Assembly: GCA_015067435.1 (NCBI GenBank)
Contig: SVMM01000010.1
Coordinates: forward strand, 78,836 to 142,835
Source: Oscillospiraceae bacterium
Lineage (GTDB): Bacteria > Bacillota > Clostridia > Oscillospirales > Oscillospiraceae
Direction of reading: 5' to 3'
Length of the DNA: 64,000 bases
Below, in pieces: positions 59,297 through 64,000 of this stretch (positions within the stretch are counted from its first letter, which is position 1; every line of letters begins with the position of its first letter). The notes beneath the pieces are model-generated. The model ran no database searches. It was not told the DNA's origin and worked only from the letters and a program-made list of their open reading frames with translations. A program made the translations under genes and the position numbers.

Positions 59297-60823
59297 ATGA
59301 AATTCTACAAGGACCACTATGACGTCATCGTCATCGGCGGGGCGCTGGCTGGGCTGTCCGCGGCGCTGATGCTCGCGGACAAGGGCAAGGACGTCCTCGT
59401 GCTGGAGCGCCACAACCTGCCCGGCGGCATTGCCACCAGCTTCGTGCGCGGCGGCATCGAGATCGAGGCGGCGCTGCACGAGATGATGTCCATCGGCGAA
59501 AAGGGGAACCGCCTCAAGGTCGGCAAGTTCTTTGACGACATGGGCGTGGACATCGACTGGCTCAAGGTCCCCGAAGCGTACCACGCCTCGCTGCCCGGGC
59601 TGGAGGTCACGCTCCACCCGGGGCTTGAGACCTTCGCGCGCGAGGTTGACGCCGCCGTTCCCGGCGTCTATGACAAGGTGCTCGCGGTGCTGAACCTCTG
59701 CCATACGGTGTTTGACAGCGTGAACGAGCTGTCCATCCACCCGATGTCGAAGCCGCAGATGCTTTTGAAGCACGAGGCGTTCGTCAAGACCGCCGGCTAC
59801 TCCACGCAGGAGGTGCTGGACACCTTCGGCCTGCCGCAAAAGGCGCTCGACCTGCTCGCGCCGTACTGGATCTACGTCGGCACGGGCTTCCGCGAGCTGC
59901 CGTTCACCATCTATTCCGTCCTCATGGCGGATTACATCGGCTACGGCTCCTACATCCCGCACAAATTCTCGCACGAAATGTCGCTCAAGATGGCGGAGCG
60001 CGCCGAGGCGATGGGCGTGCAGATCGAGTACCGCCAGCACGTCGACAAGATCCTGGTGAAGGACGGCAAGGCGTGCGGCGTGCGCACCGCGCGCGGCGAT
60101 GAAATTTTCGCGGACTACGTCATCTCGTCGGCGTACCCCAACAGCGTCTACACCCACATGATCGAGCCGGCGGACGCCGTGCCCGCCAAGGCGATCAAGA
60201 TGGTCAACGGACGCCGGCTGTCTCTCACCGCGTTTTCGGTCATCCTCATCCTCGACAAACCCGCCGAGGAGCTGGGCATCAGGGATTACAGCGTCTTCCG
60301 CGGCGAGACGATGGACACGAACGCCTGCTACGAGGAGCTCAAGGGGCTGGGGCCATACCGCTACATCACCTGCATCTGCCACAACCTTGCGAACCCCGAC
60401 GCGACGCCGCCGGGCACCTGCTCCTACTCGATCACGACGCTGCCGCGCGTGGACGGGTGGAAGACCGTCTCCGCCGACGACTACGACCGCGTCAAGCACG
60501 AGGTCGCGCGCCAGCTCATCGACTACATGAGCGAATACCTGGGCGTAAACCTCCTCGACCACGTGCTCGAATGCGTCATCGAGACGCCGATGACCATCGC
60601 GCACTACACCGGCATGTGGAACGGCTGCATCTACGGCTACGCCCACACGATGGAGGATCACATCGTCGCGCGCCTCCAGACCGCCGAGGCGGAGCACTTC
60701 ATCGACCATCTCGAATTCTCCGGCGCGCACCAGATCAGCGGCGACGGCATGGGCCCCGCCGTGACGAACGGCCGCAAGGCGGCGAAGAATGTGCTCGACA
60801 CGATGGCAAAGGAGGGGAAGTAA
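59297..60823 (+). CDS. CrtI/phytoene-desaturase-like FAD flavoprotein
   Basis: The 508-residue product has a dinucleotide-binding fold (YDVIVIGGALAGLSAALMLADKG, LERHNLPGG) and the CrtI-family C-terminal block ISGDGMGPAVTNGRKAAKNVL. Related enzymes are desaturases, isomerases or saturases acting on long hydrocarbon chains. No other carotenoid genes are nearby, so carotenoid synthesis is unlikely. It overlaps nothing but abuts the reductase gene (the next start is the base after its stop). Confidence 0.8.
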   Translation: MKFYKDHYDVIVIGGALAGLSAALMLADKGKDVLVLERHNLPGGIATSFVRGGIEIEAALHEMMSIGEKGNRLKVGKFFDDMGVDIDWLKVPEAYHASLPGLEVTLHPGLETFAREVDAAVPGVYDKVLAVLNLCHTVFDSVNELSIHPMSKPQMLLKHEAFVKTAGYSTQEVLDTFGLPQKALDLLAPYWIYVGTGFRELPFTIYSVLMADYIGYGSYIPHKFSHEMSLKMAERAEAMGVQIEYRQHVDKILVKDGKACGVRTARGDEIFADYVISSAYPNSVYTHMIEPADAVPAKAIKMVNGRRLSLTAFSVILILDKPAEELGIRDYSVFRGETMDTNACYEELKGLGPYRYITCICHNLANPDATPPGTCSYSITTLPRVDGWKTVSADDYDRVKHEVARQLIDYMSEYLGVNLLDHVLECVIETPMTIAHYTGMWNGCIYGYAHTMEDHIVARLQTAEAEHFIDHLEFSGAHQISGDGMGPAVTNGRKAAKNVLDTMAKEGK

Positions 60824-62011
60824 ATGAAGGTCAAAGGCTTTCTCAAGGACGTCGGCGGCGCCTCGCGCGTCGCGAAGGCGCGCCTTGCCGCGTTTGAAAA
60901 CGCCTCCCCCCTGCCCGTGACCGCCGACCCCATCGGCGACGTCGCGCGCACGTGGCACCCCGGCAGGCTCGATCTCGTCGTCACCGACGTGCGTCCCGCC
61001 TGCAAGACCGCCGTAACCGTCCGGTTTGAGCGGCAGGACGGCAAAATGCTGCCCCCGTTCTACGCGGGCCAGTTCATGGTGGTCGACTTCCCCATCGGCG
61101 AGAGCCTGATCTCCCGTCCCTACTCCATCAGCTCCGCGCCGTATCAGGCGCGGCTTCCTGAGCACGCCTTCGTCGAGATCACGGTCCGCCGCTCGAAGGG
61201 TGACGGCTTCATCTGCGACTATGTCAACGACAACGTCAAGGTCGGCGACAAGTTCCGCGGCATGATCGGCTGCGGTCAGTTCTACTATGAGCCGCTGCGC
61301 GACGCAAAGCACGTCGTCGCGCTTGCGGGCGGCGTCGGCATCACGCCGTTCGCGTCCATGGCACGCGAGATCGCGCACGGCACGCTCGACTTCGACCTTA
61401 CGATCCTCTACGGCTCGGTGTCCTCGGACGACATCACGCTCGAGGACGAGCTCGATCGGCTCCAAAGCGACAATCTGCACATCGTCCACGTCCTCTCCGG
61501 CGACGAGCCGGGCTGGACGGGCGAGCGCGGGTTCCTGACGGCGGAGCTCATTAAAAAATACTCCGCCGAAGACACGACGTACTTCATCTGCGGCCCGCAG
61601 GTCATGTACAGATTCCTGCGCGAGGAGCTGGGAAAGCTTGATATCCCGCAGCGCCGCGTGCGCTTCGAGGTCTTCGGCCAGGCGAAGGACATCACCGCGT
61701 TCGAGGGCTACCCGCAGGAGGTCAGGGGCAAGACGTTCAACCTCACCGTCGTGCGGGGCATCCACGAGGACGTCATCCCCGCGAAGGCGACGGAGAGCCT
61801 CGTCGTGGCGCTGGAACGCGCGGGCATCCGCATCGAAACGGGCTGCCGCAGCGGCGAATGCGGCTTCTGCCGCACGAAGGTGCTCTCCGGCAGCGTCTAC
61901 ATCTGTCCGGAGGGCGACGGCAGGCGCGCCGCGGACAAGGATTTCGGCTACGTCCACGCCTGCGCCGCGTACCCGACGGGCGACGTGAAGATCAAGATAC
62001 CAATTGAATGA
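60824..62011 (+). CDS. FNR-type oxidoreductase with C-terminal 2Fe-2S ferredoxin domain
   Basis: The 395-residue product has an FAD/flavin-binding FR domain (RPYSISS, 98-104), an NAD(P)-binding domain (GGVGITPF, 169-176; YFICGPQVMYRF) and a plant-type 2Fe-2S domain. The cluster ligands are Cys341, Cys346, Cys349 and Cys380 in CRSGECGFC and YVHAC. It transfers electrons from NAD(P)H to a partner, as in benzoate/phthalate-type reductases. Beside two FAD enzymes it probably supplies or removes their electrons (inference). Its start directly follows the previous stop. Confidence 0.9.
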   Translation: MKVKGFLKDVGGASRVAKARLAAFENASPLPVTADPIGDVARTWHPGRLDLVVTDVRPACKTAVTVRFERQDGKMLPPFYAGQFMVVDFPIGESLISRPYSISSAPYQARLPEHAFVEITVRRSKGDGFICDYVNDNVKVGDKFRGMIGCGQFYYEPLRDAKHVVALAGGVGITPFASMAREIAHGTLDFDLTILYGSVSSDDITLEDELDRLQSDNLHIVHVLSGDEPGWTGERGFLTAELIKKYSAEDTTYFICGPQVMYRFLREELGKLDIPQRRVRFEVFGQAKDITAFEGYPQEVRGKTFNLTVVRGIHEDVIPAKATESLVVALERAGIRIETGCRSGECGFCRTKVLSGSVYICPEGDGRRAADKDFGYVHACAAYPTGDVKIKIPIE

Positions 62012-62014
62012 CAA

Positions 62015-62038
62015 AAAGAGGGCCATTCGGCCCTCTTT
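62015..62038 (+). terminator. Terminator of the flavoprotein operon
   Basis: AAAGAGGGCC and GGCCCTCTTT form a 10-base stem with an ATTC loop directly after the reductase stop, ending in a T-rich tract. Confidence 0.85.
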
Positions 62039-62060
62039 CTCTTGCAGTCAGTCGTGCTGT

Positions 62061-62156
62061 TTATTCCTGCGTCTTGTTCCGATAACCAATCACCGCTGCG
62101 AGAATGATTTTGGCAGCGGCAGCGCTAAAGAAAAAAACTGTCAGTTTCATAAGCAT
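62061..62156 (-). CDS. Possible 31-residue hydrophobic small protein
   Basis: A short frame (MLMKLTVFFFSAAAAKIILAAVI...) reads through a single strong hydrophobic helix and ends in a short basic tail. AAAGGAAG lies before the ATG. Small transmembrane peptides of this form can be toxin-like or simply membrane-associated; no antitoxin RNA is evident. Low-GC codon use fits the flanking acquired DNA. Confidence 0.3.
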   Translation of the reverse strand: MLMKLTVFFFSAAAAKIILAAVIGYRNKTQE

Positions 62157-62195
62157 TGCGGCAAGCACTTCCTTTCTCCGCGTGTAATTAAGCGC

Positions 62196-62417
62196 TCAAT
62201 CCTTGTCAATGTCGCCGAGGATCTCCTTGAGCCGATCGTCAAGGCTTTTTTGCTTTTGGTCGTTCGGGCTCATTGCCTCATCATTGCCCCACGAGCTGCG
62301 CAGCAGTGTAAGGCTCGCCAGCGCCTCCAGCTCCTTGTCATGCGCCTGCCGGTGCAGATCCGCCAGCACGGCGTCGAAATCCAGCTCCTTATCCTGTTGT
62401 TGCTTTTCGTCTGCCAA
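62196..62417 (-). CDS. Hypothetical acidic protein of 73 residues
   Basis: I do not recognise this short charged helical protein (ADEKQQQDKELDFDAVLADL ... SLDDRLKEILGDIDKD). A TTG at 62415-62417 with AAAGGCGG upstream is the best start. The frame is open further but not protein-like. It has no membrane helix and lies between the lipid operon and the broken integrase region. Confidence 0.45.
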   Translation of the reverse strand: MADEKQQQDKELDFDAVLADLHRQAHDKELEALASLTLLRSSWGNDEAMSPNDQKQKSLDDRLKEILGDIDKD

Positions 62418-62497
62418 TCGGATCGCCGCCTTTCCAGCTCCGGTGAGGTCAAGTGTATCACAAAAAACCGTGAACCGCAACAGGAAAAAGCGTCGAA

Positions 62498-62746
62498 TCA
62501 CGCGCCGACCGTAAGGGCAATGACGTCGCCGTCGCGCAGCCACAGCGGCCGGCCGAAGGTGAAATTCAGGTCAACGTGGTTGTTGCCCTGCGACCACCAG
62601 AGGTCGCCGGACACCGGCGCGCCGTTGCATGTGACGCGGAAGTATGCCGCGGCGTCGGCGCGCAGCCGCGCGGAATTGGCAAAGTCGTCCGTCTCCGTGA
62701 CGTTTGGCAGCCCCATGCCGCGCAGCGCCGCATACGCCGCGGCATA
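62498..62746 (-). pseudogene. C-terminal gene fragment of unknown origin
   Basis: The reading frame gives AAYAALRGMGLPNVTETDD ... FGRPLWLRDGDVIALTVGA and stops normally at 62498. It begins abruptly at a TAG near 62747, without a ribosome site. It looks like the end of a longer, perhaps phage-type structural, protein cut by the same junction that truncates the integrase. Confidence 0.4.
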
Positions 62747-62750
62747 CGCC

Positions 62751-63569
62751 TACACAACGGTGAAGAAGGTCTACAACCTGCTGACCGACTACTTCCGCTA
62801 CCTGACGCAGCAGGAGCTGATTCAAAAGAACCCGATGACCGCCGCGCCGATGATCAAGAAGGCAAACTTCCTTGCGGCGCAGGGCAAGGAGAACCGCCCC
62901 ACCTGTGAGACCGTCACGACGTTCACGCCGGAGGAAATCGAGCGGTTCAAGGCGGAGAGCTATCGAACGTGGAGCAACGGCGAGCGCGTCTATCAGCAGG
63001 CGGCGGCCTACACGCTGATGTTCAACACAGGGCTGCGGACAGGCGAAGTGCTCGGTCTGCTCAACAGCGACGTTGACCTCGACAAAAAGGTGCTGCACCT
63101 CCAGCGCGGCGTGAAAGAGGTGTCCCGACGCGACGGTGTGGAGTTCACCAGCGGCAGAGAGGTCAAGGTCGGAAAGCTCAAGAGCGCGTCGAGCAAGCGC
63201 GACGTGCCGCTCAACCAAGCGGCGATTGACGCCATTCTCGACCTGCGCGCGGAGCGGTACTTCGGCGAGGCCGCACCATTGATCCCCGACGAGAACGGCG
63301 ACTACACGCGCCCCGTCAACTTCCGCAGGAGGTACTACCGCATTCTCGAAGCAGCGGGGATTGAACAGAAAGGGCTGCACTCGATCCGCCACACCTTCGC
63401 CACGACGCTGGTGAACGGTGTCAGGCAGCCGGACGGCACGATCAAGTCCCTGACGCCGCGGCAGGTTGCTGATCTGCTCGGACACTCCACCTCGGAGATT
63501 ACCGAAATGTACTACGTTAAAAAGGACACGGCTCGCCTCGGCGGTATCACCGAGGGGTTCGAGCTGTGA
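62751..63569 (+). pseudogene. Tyrosine site-specific integrase, N-terminally truncated
   Basis: The sequence YTTVKKVYNLLTDYFRYLTQQ starts mid-way in a core-binding domain; the usual ~90-residue N-terminus is missing. The catalytic domain is complete: TGLRTGEVLGL (first Arg), HSIRHTFATTL (His-x-x-Arg), LLGHS (His) and MYYVKK (Tyr nucleophile). The same frame reads on upstream through antisense DNA of other genes, so that part is spurious. The gene is probably a dead element remnant. Confidence 0.7.
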
Positions 63570-63570
63570 G

Positions 63571-63852
63571 GCGTGGGCCAAAAATTGCGCAGCTGAAATC
63601 AAAGAAAAAGGACTTCATCAGCAAGGTGCCGATGCAGTTTTCTTACCTTTCCCTTATTCTCCCAGCCAATGGAGAACGTGGACTTACCCGACGATTGACG
63701 GAACCAATGAGATCTTACGAGCAATCACAGCAACGGGGGATCAAGAAAAATCGCTTTTGCTTTGGCATGAATTGCTTGAAATCATAAAGCGAGAATGTGA
63801 CTGGCGGCAAGATTTCAACGATCTATTGACCGGCAAGTGTGATTACTTCTAG
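63571..63852 (+). pseudogene. Possible C-terminal coding fragment downstream of the integrase
   Basis: The reading frame ends with YPTIDGTNEILRAITATG and a helical segment LLLWHELLEIIKRECDWRQDFNDLLTG, with plausible amino-acid use and lower GC than the rest of the window. No convincing start or ribosome site is visible, so it may be a fragment. No similarity was recognised. Confidence 0.3.
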
Positions 63853-63858
63853 GGGTTT

Positions 63859-63902
63859 AAAAGGGCGCGTTGCAAAACAGAACATGAAAAAAGGGCGCGT
63901 TG
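63859..63902 (+). repeat. Direct repeat of the terminator arm
   Basis: AAAAGGGCGCGTTGCAAAA occurs at 63859-63877 and again from 63889, 30 bases apart. The second copy is the left arm of the terminator that follows, suggesting partial duplication of the terminator. Confidence 0.7.
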
Positions 63903-63922
63903 CAAAAACAACGCGCCCTTTT
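63889..63922 (+). terminator. Rho-independent terminator
   Basis: AAAAGGGCGCGTTG and CAACGCGCCCTTTT form a perfect 14-base stem with a six-base loop and end in T-rich sequence. It lies after the fragment at 63852. Nothing further is seen in 63923-64000. Confidence 0.85.
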
Positions 63923-64000
63923 AATACTAACATTCAATTAAAACAAGAAATAATCCAGGAGCGAGCGGTAATGCTGTGAATGGTTTCAGCTGACAAGGCG

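Noticed and set aside
59297..60823. Carotenoid biosynthesis
   Set aside because: A CrtI-like enzyme alone, without CrtB/CrtM or prenyl-transferase genes, does not support it.
58886..62026. A 1046-codon open frame on the minus strand
   Set aside because: It lies antisense to three recognisable redox enzymes, lacks domains and has shadow-frame composition.
62004..62750. Upstream extension of the integrase frame
   Set aside because: It reads through a terminator and antisense sequence of minus-strand genes, and has no similarity to a core-binding domain.

Overview
The window is GC-rich (roughly 60-63 percent by eye) DNA from a motile, low-lipopolysaccharide Firmicute. The evidence is a clostridial flagellar gene order, FliW/CsrA, FlbD, a FlgM-FlgN-FlgK-FlgL block, SLH-domain surface proteins, Bacillus-type sigma-A and sigma-28 promoters and AGGAGG ribosome sites. 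The best guess is a high-GC member of the Eubacteriales (Oscillospiraceae-like). That taxonomic call is inference; there is no rRNA in the window.

Layout. Positions 1-13.3 kb, minus strand: the fla/che-type operon flgB-flgC-fliE-fliF-fliG-fliH-fliI-fliJ-fliK-flgD-(TIGR02530)-flgE-flbD-motA-motB-fliM, running off the left edge; fliL is missing from its usual place. Positions 13.5-15.5 kb: a chemoreceptor. Positions 15.5-19.5 kb: a three-gene minus-strand unit of a degenerate FtsE-like ATPase, an FtsA-like actin-fold protein with an added C-terminal region, and a repeat-rich single-pass membrane protein; a secreted C39-like peptidase-fold protein is divergent from it. Positions 20.6-24.4 kb: fliT-like, fliS and fliD under a sigma-28 promoter that overlaps, head-on, the sigma-A promoter of a parA-comFB pair. 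Positions 26-31.6 kb: flgM-flgN-flgK-flgL-yviE-fliW-csrA under a second sigma-28-like promoter. Positions 31.7-36.4 kb: cheA-cheW-cheR-cheB under tandem sigma-A and sigma-28-like promoters. Positions 36.4-38.8 kb, plus strand: FliK-like, FlhB-C-like and PilZ genes. Positions 38.9-49.6 kb: three SLH surface proteins (1948, 880 and 220 aa) and a DUF4173-type membrane protein. Positions 49.7-53.9 kb, minus: fumC, argH, argG. Positions 54-57.7 kb, minus: an AMP-dependent ligase, a dedicated ACP, an acyl-ACP thioesterase, hypA and a membrane protein. Positions 57.8-62 kb, plus and divergent: a flavoprotein resembling the Cutibacterium acnes polyunsaturated fatty acid isomerase, a CrtI-like flavoprotein and an FNR/2Fe-2S reductase. 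Positions 62-64 kb: a scrambled end with a truncated tyrosine integrase and gene fragments.

How it works together. Most of the window builds and steers a flagellum: export gate and basal body genes first, then late genes controlled by FlgM and sigma-28, with FliW/CsrA as the post-transcriptional switch. PilZ and ComFB suggest cyclic-dinucleotide input. The two most novel candidates are (i) the divergent acyl-ligase/ACP/thioesterase plus isomerase/desaturase/reductase cluster, read here as a possible carrier-bound unsaturated-fatty-acid modification system, and (ii) the ftsE*-ftsA*-repeat-protein unit, in which the FtsE-like protein has lost several key ABC residues.
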